Counted from the first letter of the stretch, positions 11,447-23,147 are shown. The stretch: 64,000 nt of DNA from Aeromicrobium phoceense (GCF_013868155.1 NZ_JACEOG010000001.1:2108001-2172000); one strand, 5' to 3'. The notes: generated from the letters alone by a model not told the origin. Numbers and translations are program-made.

Positions 11447-12355
11447 TCAGTCCTTTCCGGTGTGCAGGTGCTGCAGGGTCTCGCCGTAGATCTCGTCCGC
11501 GTCGAGGCGGCGCAGGTCCTCGGCCAGCAGCTCGGGGATCGTGCGGCGGCGGATCGGCACCACGCGGGGCGACGAGCCGGGCACGCTGAACTCACAGCTC
11601 ATCTCGCTCGTGCGCTTGATGTCGATGTCGCCCACGTCGGTGAACAGGGTGACGCGCTGGATCTGCGAGCCGGAGTCGTCGTCGACGAACTCGATCGGCA
11701 CGCCGAGGCGGCACTCGAGCCACGCCTGAAGCAGGACGGCGACCGGGTTGATGTCGTCGGCCAGGATGCGGCCGCCGGTCGCCGAGCCCGAGGTCTGGTC
11801 GAGCGCCGCGGCGAGCAGGGCGCGCCACAGCGTGAGCCGGGTCCAGGCCAGGTCGGTGTCGCCCGGGTCGTAGCCGGGCGCGAGCTTGTGCAGCCACTGC
11901 ACCGGCGCCGGCGTGCGCTCGGAGTCGGTCAGTCGACGGCGGGCGAGGCGACCGATGGGATCGAGGGAGGGCTCCAGCGGGCCCACCCCGGGCCACCAGA
12001 CCACGACGGGGGAGTCGGGCAGCAGCAGGGGCAGCACGGCCGACTCGGCGTGCTTCACGAGCGGGCCGGACATGCGCAGCAGCACGGATTCGCCCGGAGA
12101 GCCCGCGCCGACCCGCACGCGGGCGTTGAGGCGCGGCTTGCCCCGTCCGTCGCCCAGGATGACGCCCAGGACGCGGGAGGGGTGCTCGTGCTGCAGGACG
12201 TTGGCGGACTTCATCGCCTCGGCCACGTTCTCGTCGTCGGTGACGATGAGGAAGGTCAGCACCATGTCCATCGCAGGGCTGCCCGCGAGCGAGCGGCCCC
12301 GGGTCAGCGCCTTGGCCACCGCTGCGGCGTTCGTGTCCTCGAGTAGCAGGTCCAT
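11447..12355 (-). CDS. opcA: Glucose-6-phosphate dehydrogenase assembly protein OpcA
   Basis: Actinobacterial/cyanobacterial allosteric partner of G6P dehydrogenase that ties Zwf activity to redox state. 302 residues. Start MDLLLEDTNAAAVAKAL; contains DDENVAEAMKSA, PDSPVVVWWPG and WTRLTLWRALLAAALDQ, typical of the OpcA family. The ATG at 12355 shares one base with the zwf stop (TGATG), implying coupled translation and a fixed stoichiometry with Zwf. Confidence 0.95.
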   Translation of the reverse strand: MDLLLEDTNAAAVAKALTRGRSLAGSPAMDMVLTFLIVTDDENVAEAMKSANVLQHEHPSRVLGVILGDGRGKPRLNARVRVGAGSPGESVLLRMSGPLVKHAESAVLPLLLPDSPVVVWWPGVGPLEPSLDPIGRLARRRLTDSERTPAPVQWLHKLAPGYDPGDTDLAWTRLTLWRALLAAALDQTSGSATGGRILADDINPVAVLLQAWLECRLGVPIEFVDDDSGSQIQRVTLFTDVGDIDIKRTSEMSCEFSVPGSSPRVVPIRRRTIPELLAEDLRRLDADEIYGETLQHLHTGKD

Positions 12356-13872
12356 CAGGGTCGCCTCCAGACGCGGCCGTCGCGCGCCAGCATGTCGACC
12401 GCGGACTGCGGGCCCCACGTGCCGGCCTGGTACGTGTCGATCGAGCGCTTGCGGGACCAGTGATCCATCACCGGGTCGAGGATCTGCCAGGACAGCTCGA
12501 CCTCCTGGTGCTGCGGGAACAGCGGCGGGTCGCCCAGCAGGACGTCGAGGATGAGTCGCTCGTACGCCTCGGGGCTGCTCTCGACGAACGAGCCGCCGTA
12601 GACGAAGTCCATGTTGACGTCGCGGATCTCCATCGTGGTGCCGGGCACCTTGGCGCCGAACCGCATCGTGACGCCCTCGTCGGGCTGGATGCGCATCACG
12701 AGGGCGTTGTGCCCCAGCTCGGTGACGTCGTTGCTCTCGAACGGCAGGTGTGGCGCCTTCTTGAACACGACCGCGACCTCGGTGACGCGCCGGCCGAGTC
12801 GCTTGCCGGTGCGCAGGTAGAACGGGACCCCGGCCCAGCGACGCGTCTCGATGTCGAGGCGCAGCGCCGCGAAGGTCTCGGTGAGGGACTTGGAGTCGAT
12901 GCCCTCCTCCTCGAGATACCCGACGACGGGCTGGCCACCCGCCCAGCCCTCGACGTACTGGGCGTGGGCGGTGTGCTTGTCGAGGTCGTCGGGGAGCCGC
13001 ACGCTGCGCAGGACCTTCTGCTTCTCGACGCGCAGGCTCGCGGCGTCGAAGGCGACGGGCTCCTCCATCGCCACGAGGGCCAGCAGCTGGAGCAGGTGGT
13101 TCTGGATCACGTCGCGGGCGGCGCCGATGCCGTCGTAGTAGCCCGCGCGCGAGCCGATGCCGATGTCCTCGGCCATCGTGATCTGCACGTGGTCGACGTA
13201 CTGCGCGTTCCACACGGGCTCGAACATCTGGTTCGCGAAGCGCAGGGCCAGGATGTTCTGGACCGTCTCCTTGCCCAGGTAGTGGTCGATGCGGAACACG
13301 GACTCGGCCTCGAAGACGTTGCCGATGAGCTGGTTGAGCTCCTTGGCCGACTCGAGGTCGTGGCCGAAGGGCTTCTCGATGACCACGCGGCGCCAGCCCG
13401 TGCCGGGCTTGGCCAGGCCGTGCTCGTCGATCTTGGACACGACCGTGGGGAACAGGCCCGGCGGGATCGACAGGTAGAAGGCGTGGTTGCCGCCGGTGCC
13501 CTGCCGCTCGTCGAGCTTCGTGAGGGTCTTGGCGAGCTCCTCCCACGCGTCGTCGTCGTCGAACTGGCCCGGCACGAACTTGATGCCGGCGGCCAGCTGC
13601 TTCCAGACCGTCTCGCTCCACTCGGTGCGGGCGCCGGCCTTGGCGGCCTTCTTGAGCAGGGCGGCGAACGTGCCGTCGCCCCAGTCGCGCCGGGCGAAGC
13701 CGACGAGGCCGAAGCCCGGGGGCAGCAGGCCGCGGTTGGCCAGGTCGTAGATCGCGGGGATGAGCTTCTTGCGCGCCAGGTCGCCGGTGACGCCGAACAT
13801 CACGACGGTGCAGGGTCCCGCGATGCGCGGCAGACGGCGGTCGCGCGGATCGCGCAGGGGATTGGGGCTCAT
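12355..13872 (-). CDS. zwf: Glucose-6-phosphate 1-dehydrogenase
   Basis: First enzyme of the oxidative pentose phosphate pathway, producing NADPH. 505 residues. NADP-binding loop MFGVTGDLARKKLIP near residue 24, and the active-site segment RIDHYLGKETVQNIL with catalytic Lys and His. ATG start overlaps the pgi stop by four bases. Position between pgi and opcA is standard in actinobacteria. Confidence 0.97.
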   Translation of the reverse strand: MSPNPLRDPRDRRLPRIAGPCTVVMFGVTGDLARKKLIPAIYDLANRGLLPPGFGLVGFARRDWGDGTFAALLKKAAKAGARTEWSETVWKQLAAGIKFVPGQFDDDDAWEELAKTLTKLDERQGTGGNHAFYLSIPPGLFPTVVSKIDEHGLAKPGTGWRRVVIEKPFGHDLESAKELNQLIGNVFEAESVFRIDHYLGKETVQNILALRFANQMFEPVWNAQYVDHVQITMAEDIGIGSRAGYYDGIGAARDVIQNHLLQLLALVAMEEPVAFDAASLRVEKQKVLRSVRLPDDLDKHTAHAQYVEGWAGGQPVVGYLEEEGIDSKSLTETFAALRLDIETRRWAGVPFYLRTGKRLGRRVTEVAVVFKKAPHLPFESNDVTELGHNALVMRIQPDEGVTMRFGAKVPGTTMEIRDVNMDFVYGGSFVESSPEAYERLILDVLLGDPPLFPQHQEVELSWQILDPVMDHWSRKRSIDTYQAGTWGPQSAVDMLARDGRVWRRP

Positions 13873-15428
13873 GCCAGGGCGTCCTTGATCGCTCGCAGTC
13901 CGGCGTCGACGTCATGCAGGTGCAGCCTCAGGACCGGGCGTCCCTTGTCGCGCAGGACCTGGGCGTCACCGGCGGCCTGCGACACGATGAACTGGCCGAG
14001 GGTGAAGTCCCGCCCGGGCACGGCGAGGTCCTCCGCCGGGTCGCACGTGACCTGCAGGAAGACTCCGACCGGTGTCCCACCCTTGTGGTACTGGCCGGTG
14101 GAGTGCAGGAAGCGTGGACCCCAGCCGAACGTGACCGGTCGGCCGAGTCGTCCCGCGAGCTGCGGTGCCAGCGACTCCAGCCCCTTCAACGACCAGCGGT
14201 CGAGGTAGAACTGCAGCGCGAGGTACTCCCGCTCGCCGACCCGGTCGAGCAGCTGGCTGATCGCGTCTTCGATGCTCTTCGCCGAGGACCCGTAGATGTC
14301 GGCGACCTCGCCGGCATGGTCGGGCTCGGGGAGCGAGGCGTCGCCGCCCAGCAGCTCGCGGGCCGCCGCCTTGGCGCTCTCGACGTCGGGCTGGTCGAAC
14401 GGGTCGATCGACAGCAGGCGTCCGGCGACGGCCGTGGCGACCTCCCAGATCAGGAACTGTCCACCGAGCGAGCCGTGGACCGCTGCGGCCCAGGGAGCGT
14501 CGGGAACGTCCTCTGTCCCGAGGTGGACGACGAACTCGTCGGCCGTGGTGGGGTCGGTCGCCGACTGGGCGACGACCGGGAGGATGCCGGTGGCGTCCTT
14601 GCCCGTCGACTCCGCCACGAGCTGCTCGATCCAGTCGCCGAGGCCGTGACCGTCGTGGTCGAACAGGACGACCTTGTCGACTCCCTCGCGGGCGGCGACG
14701 CCGAGTGCGGCGCCGAGCTCGAGGCCGTCGTTCTCGGGGCTGTCGTCACTCAGCGAGGGCACGACCTCACCGGCCTGGTCGAGCAGCGCCCCGATGTCGG
14801 CGCCAGCCAGACCGCTGGGGACCAGCCCGAACGCCGTCAGCGCCGAGTAGCGGCCACCGACGTGGGGATCGGCCCGGAAGACGCGGTAGCCCGCGGCGGT
14901 GGCCTCCTCGTCGAGGGGCGAGCCCGGGTCGGTCACGATCACGAGGTGGCCGGCCGGATCGAGGCCGGCGTCGCGGAACGCCTGCTCGAAGATCCGGCGC
15001 TGGCTGTCGGTCTCGACGGTGCCGCCGGACTTGCTCGACACCACCACGACGGTGCTCTCGAGGTCGTGGACCGCCGACCTGACCATGTCGGGCTGCGAGG
15101 AGTCCAGCACGTCGAGCGACACGCCGGCGGCGGCGCAGATGACCTCGGGCGCGAGCGACGAGCCGCCCATCCCGCACAGCACCACACGCGTGATGCCGCG
15201 GGAGGCCAGCTCGTCGCGCAGGGCCTCGATGTCGGGGACGAGCGCGCGCGAGGACTCGTGCAGGGTCACCCAGGAGAGCCGGATGGACGCCTCGGACTCC
15301 GCCTCGGGACCCCAGAGGGTGCCGTCCTCGGCGAACAGCCGAGAGGCGAACCGTTCCGCGACGAGCGCCTGGACGGCGCCGTCGACCGACTCGTGCTGGG
15401 GCGGGTGGACGCGGAGCCGGTTCGTCAT
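13869..15428 (-). CDS. pgi: Glucose-6-phosphate isomerase
   Basis: Interconverts glucose-6-phosphate and fructose-6-phosphate. 519 residues, with SIS-type sugar-phosphate binding. Key motifs: VLCGMGGSSLAPEVI, VVVSSKSGGTVET (phosphate-binding serines), VGGRYSALTAFGLVP, and FLHSTGQYHKGG near the C terminus. ATG at 15428 lies two bases after the tal stop; the open frame upstream is antisense shadow. This is the short form that sits next to tal in many actinobacteria rather than the ~550-residue E. coli type. Confidence 0.93.
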   Translation of the reverse strand: MTNRLRVHPPQHESVDGAVQALVAERFASRLFAEDGTLWGPEAESEASIRLSWVTLHESSRALVPDIEALRDELASRGITRVVLCGMGGSSLAPEVICAAAGVSLDVLDSSQPDMVRSAVHDLESTVVVVSSKSGGTVETDSQRRIFEQAFRDAGLDPAGHLVIVTDPGSPLDEEATAAGYRVFRADPHVGGRYSALTAFGLVPSGLAGADIGALLDQAGEVVPSLSDDSPENDGLELGAALGVAAREGVDKVVLFDHDGHGLGDWIEQLVAESTGKDATGILPVVAQSATDPTTADEFVVHLGTEDVPDAPWAAAVHGSLGGQFLIWEVATAVAGRLLSIDPFDQPDVESAKAAARELLGGDASLPEPDHAGEVADIYGSSAKSIEDAISQLLDRVGEREYLALQFYLDRWSLKGLESLAPQLAGRLGRPVTFGWGPRFLHSTGQYHKGGTPVGVFLQVTCDPAEDLAVPGRDFTLGQFIVSQAAGDAQVLRDKGRPVLRLHLHDVDAGLRAIKDALA

Positions 15429-15430
15429 GC

Positions 15431-16519
15431 TCAGGCCTTGTCGAGCTCGGCCCGGACGGTCTCGAGGAGCTCGGCCCAGGAGTCGTCGAACTTCTGGAGC
15501 CCCTCGTCCTCGAGCTTCTCGACGACCTCGTCGTAGGAGATGCCCTGCGCCTCGAGGTCGTCGATCACCTGCTGGGCCTCGGCGGCGCGGCCGGTGACCG
15601 TGTCGCCGGTGACCTCTCCGTGGTCGGCGAAGGCCTCCAGCGTCTTCTCGGGCATCGTGTTGACGGTGCCCCGCACGACCAGCTCGGTGACGTAGAGGGT
15701 GTCGGAGTAGGCCGGGTCCTTGACGCCCGTGGAGGCCCACAGGGGCCGCTGCGGGTGCGCGCCCTTCGCGAGCAGCTCCTTGGCCCGGTCGGACCCGAAG
15801 ACCTCCTCGTAGGCCGCATACGCCAGCCAGGCGTTCGCCAGCGCCGCCTTGCCGCGCAGGGGGCTGTCCTGGGGGAGCCGGCCGTCGACCTCGGCGTCGA
15901 CGCGGCTGACGAAGAACGACGCGACCGAGTGGATCTTCGAGAGGTCGCGACCCTCTGCCGCGGCCTGCTCGAGGCCGTAGAGGTACGCGTCCATCACGCC
16001 GCGGTAGCGCTCGAGGGAGAAGATCAGCGTGACGTTGACGCTGATGCCCTTCGCGATCGACGCGGCGATCGCCGGCAGGCCCTCACGGGTGGCCGGGATC
16101 TTGATCAGCAGGTTCGGGCGGTCGATCTCGTTCCACAGCCGCTCGGCCATCTCGACCGTGCCGTCGGTGTCGCGGGCGAGGCCCGGCTCGACCTCGATCG
16201 ACACGCGGCCGTCGAAGCCGTCGGTGGCGTCGTAGACCGGACGCAGGATGTCGCAGGCGTCGCGCACGTCCGTGGTCGTGATCGCGAAGACCGTGGCGTC
16301 GACGTCGGCGCCGGAGGCCTTGAGCTCGGCGACCTGCTTCTCGTACTTCTCACCCTTGGCGAGAGCGGACGCGAAGATCGTCGGGTTGGTGGTGACGCCC
16401 ACGACGTGACGCTCGGTCACCAGCTGGGCGAGGTTGCCGGTCTCGATGCGCTCGCGGGAGAGGTCGTCGAGCCAGATCGACACCCCCGCGTCGCTGAGAG
16501 CCTTCAGTCGTTCGGTCAT
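15431..16519 (-). CDS. tal: Transaldolase
   Basis: Transfers dihydroxyacetone units between pentose-phosphate sugars through a Schiff-base lysine. 362 residues, as for the long actinobacterial class. Active-site [15 protein letters not shown] contains the catalytic Lys; [12 protein letters not shown] near the N terminus is the transaldolase signature. A GTG at 16528 is in frame but AGGAG at 16530-16534 is eight bases from the ATG at 16519 and only one from the GTG, so the ATG ([12 protein letters not shown]) is the likely start. Confidence 0.95.
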   Translation of the reverse strand: MTERLKALSDAGVSIWLDDLSRERIETGNLAQLVTERHVVGVTTNPTIFASALAKGEKYEKQVAELKASGADVDATVFAITTTDVRDACDILRPVYDATDGFDGRVSIEVEPGLARDTDGTVEMAERLWNEIDRPNLLIKIPATREGLPAIAASIAKGISVNVTLIFSLERYRGVMDAYLYGLEQAAAEGRDLSKIHSVASFFVSRVDAEVDGRLPQDSPLRGKAALANAWLAYAAYEEVFGSDRAKELLAKGAHPQRPLWASTGVKDPAYSDTLYVTELVVRGTVNTMPEKTLEAFADHGEVTGDTVTGRAAEAQQVIDDLEAQGISYDEVVEKLEDEGLQKFDDSWAELLETVRAELDKA

Positions 16520-16542
16520 GTCGATCACTCCTGAGATGGTGG

Positions 16543-18726
<2,184 letters not shown>

Positions 18727-18795
18727 CGCGGCACTCCTGGGTCGTCACGTGGTTGGTCGAACGAGGTCTGCGTCTTGAGCCTATCCGTCGGGCAT

Positions 18796-18801
18796 TAGAC
18801 T
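18796..18801 (+). promoter_or_regulatory. -10 element of ctaB, leaderless
   Basis: TAGACT ends seven bases before the ctaB GTG at 18809, predicting transcription to start at or next to the start codon. TTGAGC at 18775-18780 is a weak -35 with a short 15-base spacer. Confidence 0.65.
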
Positions 18802-18808
18802 CTGCCAT

Positions 18809-19744
18809 GTGACCGTCACTCCGCATGCCTCCGACGAGCACACCCGAATCGATCGGCCCAGTCGCCGCGATGTGGTGCTCGCCTACGTGGCCCTGACCAA
18901 GCCCCGCATCATCGAGCTGCTGCTGCTCACCACCGTGCCGGTGATGTTCCTGGCGCAGCAGGGCGTTCCCGACCTGTGGCTCGTGGTGGCGACCCTGATC
19001 GGCGGCACGCTCTCGGCCGGGTCGGCCAACGCGCTGAACTGCGTCGTCGACGCCGACATCGACCAGAAGATGCGTCGCACGGCGCGCCGTCCGCTGCCCC
19101 GTCACCAGGTGGGCACGCAGGCCGCGCTGAAGTTCGGCCTCATCCTGGGCGTGCTCTCGACCGCCTGGCTCGGCCTGACGGTCAACTGGCTCTCGTCGGC
19201 GCTCTCGCTCGCCGCTAACGTCTTCTACGTCGTGGGCTACACGATGATCCTCAAGCGGCGCACCACGCAGAACATCGTGTGGGGCGGCGCCGCGGGCTGC
19301 TTCCCGCCGCTGATCGGCTGGACCGCCGTCACGAACGAGCTGGCGTGGACCCCGATCCTGCTGTTCCTGGTCGTCTTCTTCTGGACGCCGCCGCACTTCT
19401 GGGCGCTCGCGATGCGCTACCGCGAGGACTACGCCGCCGCCGACGTGCCGATGCTGCCGTCGGTCGCCCCGTCGGCAGAGGTCGGCCGTCAGATCGTCCG
19501 CTACACGTGGGCCACGGTCCTGACTTCGGTGCTGGTGTGGCCGGTCGCCGACACGGGCTGGTTCTTCCCGTCGATGGCGATCCTGCTCGGCATCGTCTTC
19601 CTGCTGGAGGCCTACGACCTGCGGGCCCGCGCCCGCGAGACGGAGGAGCTGTCGATCATCAAGCCGATGCGGCTGTTCCACTTCTCGAACGCGTACCTGG
19701 CGCTGCTGTTCGTGGCCGCCGCGATCGATCCCTTCATCGGGTGA
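18809..19744 (+). CDS. ctaB: Protoheme IX farnesyltransferase (heme O synthase)
   Basis: UbiA-family membrane prenyltransferase that adds farnesyl to protoheme, making heme O for cytochrome oxidase. 311 residues with about nine hydrophobic segments. The aspartate-rich prenyl-diphosphate motif NCVVDADIDQKMRRT (residues ~74-88) and YTMILKRRTTQNIVWGG are characteristic. Starts at GTG 18809 with no ribosome site but a -10 box seven bases upstream. ctaA, the next enzyme in heme A synthesis, lies 2.6 kb downstream on the other strand. Confidence 0.96.
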   Translation: MTVTPHASDEHTRIDRPSRRDVVLAYVALTKPRIIELLLLTTVPVMFLAQQGVPDLWLVVATLIGGTLSAGSANALNCVVDADIDQKMRRTARRPLPRHQVGTQAALKFGLILGVLSTAWLGLTVNWLSSALSLAANVFYVVGYTMILKRRTTQNIVWGGAAGCFPPLIGWTAVTNELAWTPILLFLVVFFWTPPHFWALAMRYREDYAAADVPMLPSVAPSAEVGRQIVRYTWATVLTSVLVWPVADTGWFFPSMAILLGIVFLLEAYDLRARARETEELSIIKPMRLFHFSNAYLALLFVAAAIDPFIG

Positions 19745-19759
19745 GCGCCTGACGCGCCG

Positions 19760-19765
19760 TAGGCT
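19760..19765 (+). promoter_or_regulatory. -10 element of the four-TM protein gene, leaderless
   Basis: TAGGCT ends six bases before the ATG at 19772; no ribosome-binding sequence is present between them. Confidence 0.55.
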
Positions 19766-19771
19766 CGAGCC

Positions 19772-20137
19772 ATGCGCGCCTTCCTCTCCTGGATCCTCCC
19801 GGCCGTCGCCACGTTCGCCGCGTGGTGGCTCTTCCTCGGGATGGACGAGAACGACACCTACTCCGTGCTGCAGGTGGCCGGCCTCGTCGTCGTCCTGATC
19901 GTGATCGGCATCGCGGCAGGCTGGCTCGCACGCAGCAGTGAGCTGCTCGGCGTCATCGTCTCCGCCGTGGTCGGCGTGGCCGCCGCCTGCTGGACGAGCT
20001 GGTCCGACGACGAATCGGGTCTGTTCGTCGTGGGCTGGGGGATGGTCGTGTTCGGCATGGTGGTCAGCACCGTCCTGGTCGTCATGATCACCTCCGCGTA
20101 CCGCCAGTCCCGGCTGCGCCGCGACGCCCAGCCGTGA
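19772..20137 (+). CDS. Four-TM membrane protein of unknown function
   Basis: Not recognised. 121 residues with four hydrophobic stretches: roughly residues 4-24, 32-53, 59-79 and 85-110, and a short basic tail RQSRLRRDAQP that should stay in the cytoplasm. No catalytic motif is visible. It lies between ctaB and a GNAT acetyltransferase, overlapping the latter's start by four bases (GTGA), so these two are probably co-transcribed from the leaderless promoter at 19760. Confidence 0.75.
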   Translation: MRAFLSWILPAVATFAAWWLFLGMDENDTYSVLQVAGLVVVLIVIGIAAGWLARSSELLGVIVSAVVGVAAACWTSWSDDESGLFVVGWGMVVFGMVVSTVLVVMITSAYRQSRLRRDAQP

Positions 20138-20673
20138 CGACCCCGATCCGGCCCGTCGAGCCCGATGACTGGGACCGCTGGCGCGCGATCCGGTTGCGCG
20201 CCCTCGAGGAGGACGCGCCCGCCTTCGCCTGCAGCGCGCACCGCTGGATCGAGGGTGGCGACAGCGAGCAGCGCTGGCGCGAGCGGATCGCCGCGCCGGG
20301 TCGCCTCTTCCTGGCGACCCAGGACGGCCGGGACGTCGCGATGATCGGACTCGCCCCCGGTGACGAGCTCGAGCTCATCTCGATGTGGGTCGCGCCGGAG
20401 GCCCGGCGCAGCGGGATCGGCGTGGCGCTCGTCGAGACCGTGGTGCGCGCGGCGGGAGCGCGGCCGCTCCGGCTGCGCGTCATGGCGCAGAACGCCGGAG
20501 CGATCGCCTTCTACGAGAGGTGCGGCTTCGTGCTGACCGGCGAGCCGGTCGACGAGGAGGGCACGCTCACGATGCGGCGGGCCGGGCCGCCAGCCACCAC
20601 CACGTGGTCACCGCCAGCAGAACGGCCGCGCCGACCAGGTGCGTCGCCACCAGCACGATCGGCAGATCAGTGA
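20134..20673 (+). CDS. GNAT-family N-acetyltransferase
   Basis: Probable acetyl-CoA-dependent N-acetyltransferase; substrate unknown. 179 residues. Acetyl-CoA motif A is ISMWVAPEARRSGIGVALVETVV (R/Q-x-x-G-x-G/A type), followed by LRLRVMAQNAGAIAFYERCGFVLTGE, the typical GNAT motif B. The domain ends near residue 150; the last ~30 residues are Pro/Arg/Ser-rich and lie antisense to the end of ctaA (107-base overlap), so the tail may be an evolutionary readthrough extension rather than a functional part. Confidence 0.85.
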   Translation: MTTPIRPVEPDDWDRWRAIRLRALEEDAPAFACSAHRWIEGGDSEQRWRERIAAPGRLFLATQDGRDVAMIGLAPGDELELISMWVAPEARRSGIGVALVETVVRAAGARPLRLRVMAQNAGAIAFYERCGFVLTGEPVDEEGTLTMRRAGPPATTTWSPPAERPRRPGASPPARSADQ

Positions 20674-21439
20674 AGTACTGCACGTAGCCGACCAGTCCCT
20701 GCGCCATCCCGGCGACCAGCACGAGCAGGCCGATGCGGCGCGCACGGTCGCGCAGCAGCACGATGGCGACGACGGTCAGGATGAGGAACAGCCACACGGA
20801 GACCGCGTGGGTCCGGCTCCACCACGCCGGGTCGAGGTCGTTGCGCGGCGCGTCGGCGTCGCCCGCGTGGGGGCCGCTGCCCGTCACGATCGTGCCGAGG
20901 TAGATCGCCGCCAGCAGCACGACGTACGCCGCCCGCACCACCCAGGCCGCCCGGGGCTCCACCGTGCCCTCCGCCTCGCGCAGCGAGACCAGGAACACCG
21001 TGGACGCGACCACCAGCGCCATGGACAGGATCAGGTGCAGCGACACGATCCACGGGTTGAGGTCCGTCAGCACGGTGATGCCGCCGATGACGCCCTGGAA
21101 CGGGATGCCGATCGCGATGCCCAGCACGAGGCGCAGCTGCGTGCGCGTGGCGCCGGTCCAGCGCCACGTGGCGACGACGGCACCGATGGCGACGACGACC
21201 AGGACGTACGTCAGCATGCGGTTGCCGAACTCGATCGCGCCGTGCCAGCCGAGGGCGCCGTGGGGGACGAACGACTCGTCGGTGCACCGGGGCCACGTGG
21301 GGCAGCCCAGACCTGAGGCCGTCAGCCGCACCAGCCCACCCGTCAGGATGATCAGGGTGTTGGCGACGAGGTTGGCCCACGCCCACTTCTCGACCGTCGA
21401 CTTCGACACGGTGCGTCGAGAGACCGCACTCACTCCCAT
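20567..21439 (-). CDS. ctaA: Heme A synthase (COX15/CtaA)
   Basis: Oxidises the heme O methyl group to the formyl of heme A for aa3-type oxidase. 290 residues, about eight membrane helices in two four-helix bundles. The first bundle has GGLVRLTASGLGCPTWPRC with the conserved extracytoplasmic Cys pair, and ALGWHGAIEFGNRML with a heme-ligand His. ATG at 21439 is preceded by GGAAGGTGG and overlaps the end of the upstream permease gene by ten bases. The 3' end overlaps the convergent acetyltransferase gene. Confidence 0.94.
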   Translation of the reverse strand: MGVSAVSRRTVSKSTVEKWAWANLVANTLIILTGGLVRLTASGLGCPTWPRCTDESFVPHGALGWHGAIEFGNRMLTYVLVVVAIGAVVATWRWTGATRTQLRLVLGIAIGIPFQGVIGGITVLTDLNPWIVSLHLILSMALVVASTVFLVSLREAEGTVEPRAAWVVRAAYVVLLAAIYLGTIVTGSGPHAGDADAPRNDLDPAWWSRTHAVSVWLFLILTVVAIVLLRDRARRIGLLVLVAGMAQGLVGYVQYFTDLPIVLVATHLVGAAVLLAVTTWWWLAARPAAS

Positions 21440-22200
21440 CGGAACCACCTTCCGGCGGCTGCCGCGGCACCCACGGCCCACGCGGCGATCACCGCCACGG
21501 AGAACGTACCGGGCGAGCCGGTCATGAACGCGTCGCGCAGCCCCTCGCCGAGAGCGCCCGAGGGCAGCAGCGCCAGCAGGCCGCGGACGGCCTCGGGATA
21601 CTGGTCGAGCGGGAGCAGCAGCCCTCCGCCGACCAGGAGCAGCACGTAGACGAGGTTGGCCAGCGCGAGCGTGGCCTCGGCCCGCAGGGTGCCGGCCAGG
21701 AGCAGGCCGAGCCCGCCGAACGCCACGGTGCCGAGCAGGCCCAGCACGAGGAGCCAGCAGGTGCCGGCCACGGGTGCGTCGGGCCGCCAGCCGAGCGCGA
21801 CGGCCAGCCCGCCGAGGACCGCGAACTGCGCGAGCTGCAGGATCGCGACGGCGCCGACCTTGCCGGCCAGCAGTCCGCCGCGGGACAGGGGAGTGGCGCC
21901 GAGGCGCTTGAGCACGCCGTAACGGCGCTCGAACGCCGTCGCGATCGCGAGCGACGTGAACGACGTGGAGACGATGGCGAGCGCGAGCACACCGGGCGCC
22001 AGCACGTCGAGGGGCTGATCGCTGTCGATGAACCGGTCGGATCGCGAGCCCACGACGAGCAGCAGGATCGGGATCACGAAGGTGACCACCATCTGCTCGC
22101 CGTTGCGGACGGTGAGCTTCAGCTCCATCGCGGTCTGAGCCCACGTGCGGCGCAGGCGCGAGGCCGCGCCCGGCGCGGGGGAGAGGTCGAGGGACGTCAT
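21430..22200 (-). CDS. ABC-2 type transporter permease
   Basis: Membrane subunit of an ABC exporter; substrate unknown. 256 residues with six predicted membrane helices, e.g. VVTFVIPILLLVVG, VLALAIVSTSFTSLAIATAFERRYGVLKRLGATPLSR (the cytoplasmic ERR.GVLKRLG element typical of ABC-2 permeases) and LALANLVYVLLLVGGGLLLP. Starts inside the ATPase gene's stop (ATGA) and runs ten bases into ctaA. Conserved neighbourhood with ctaA and suf genes in actinobacteria hints at a link to heme/respiratory assembly, but this is inference. Confidence 0.9.
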   Translation of the reverse strand: MTSLDLSPAPGAASRLRRTWAQTAMELKLTVRNGEQMVVTFVIPILLLVVGSRSDRFIDSDQPLDVLAPGVLALAIVSTSFTSLAIATAFERRYGVLKRLGATPLSRGGLLAGKVGAVAILQLAQFAVLGGLAVALGWRPDAPVAGTCWLLVLGLLGTVAFGGLGLLLAGTLRAEATLALANLVYVLLLVGGGLLLPLDQYPEAVRGLLALLPSGALGEGLRDAFMTGSPGTFSVAVIAAWAVGAAAAAGRWFRWE

Positions 22201-23141
22201 CGCAGCTCCCGCCCGGTCAGCTCGAGGAACCGGTCCTCGAGGGTCTGGTGCTCGACCAGGACGGATTCGATCAGGACGTCGTGCGCCGCGCACCAGCCGG
22301 TGATGCGGTGCAGGACGGCCGGGTCGACCTCCGTGGTGAGCACGTACTGGCCGGGGTCGGGCTCGGCCACGGCGGCGCCCTCGGGCAACTCCTTGACCAA
22401 CGAGTCGCGGTCGAGGCCCGCGCGCGTGCGCAGGCGGATCGTGTTCTGGGCGCCCGCGGCCACGAGCTCGGAGGGCGTCCCCGAGGCGATCACGCGGCCG
22501 GCGTCGACGATGTGGACGTGGTCGGAGAGCTCCTGGGCCTCGTCCATGTAGTGCGTCGTCAGGACGGTCGTGACGCCGTGGTGGCGCAGCTCGTCGACGA
22601 GGTCCCACGTGGCCCGGCGCGACTGCGGGTCGAGCCCGGCGGTGGGCTCGTCGAGGAACACCAGCTCCGGGCGGCCCACGATCGCCATCGCGAGGGACAG
22701 GCGCTGCTTCTGGCCGCCCGAGAGGCGCCGGTACGAGGTGCGGCCGAACGACGCCATCCCGAGCCGCTCGACGAGGGGCTCGACGGGCAGCGGGTCGGCG
22801 TACAGCGAGGCCATGTGGCGCAGCATCTCGCCGGCGCGGACGCCCAGCCAGGCGCCGCCGGACTGCAGCATCACGCCGACACGGGGGCGCAGCTCGGTGG
22901 CGTCGGCCACCGGGTCCAGGCCCAGGACGCGCACGCGGCCCGACTGCGGGCGTCGGAAACCCTCACAGGTCTCGATCGTGGTGGTCTTCCCCGCGCCGTT
23001 GGGCCCGAGGATCGACGTGACGGTGCCCGGCTCGACCGTCAGGGTGAGTCCGTCGACCGCGCGGACCTCCGCGCCGCCGCGGCCGTATCGCATGACGAGG
23101 TCGCGAACCTCCACGGCGGGAGTCGTCGTCGTCGAGGGCAC
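22197..23141 (-). CDS. ABC transporter ATP-binding protein
   Basis: ATPase partner of the following ABC-2 permease. 314 residues. Walker A GPNGAGKTTT (residues ~46-55), Q-loop MLQSGG, signature LSGGQKQRLSLA, Walker B LVFLDEPTAGLDP and switch TTHYMDEA are all intact. The C-terminal ~90 residues form a small accessory domain found in drug/polysaccharide exporter ATPases. GTG at 23141 follows a consensus -10 by six bases and has no ribosome site, so the operon ABC-permease-ctaA probably starts with a leaderless message. Confidence 0.93.
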   Translation of the reverse strand: MPSTTTTPAVEVRDLVMRYGRGGAEVRAVDGLTLTVEPGTVTSILGPNGAGKTTTIETCEGFRRPQSGRVRVLGLDPVADATELRPRVGVMLQSGGAWLGVRAGEMLRHMASLYADPLPVEPLVERLGMASFGRTSYRRLSGGQKQRLSLAMAIVGRPELVFLDEPTAGLDPQSRRATWDLVDELRHHGVTTVLTTHYMDEAQELSDHVHIVDAGRVIASGTPSELVAAGAQNTIRLRTRAGLDRDSLVKELPEGAAVAEPDPGQYVLTTEVDPAVLHRITGWCAAHDVLIESVLVEHQTLEDRFLELTGRELR

Positions 23142-23147
23142 CAGAAC

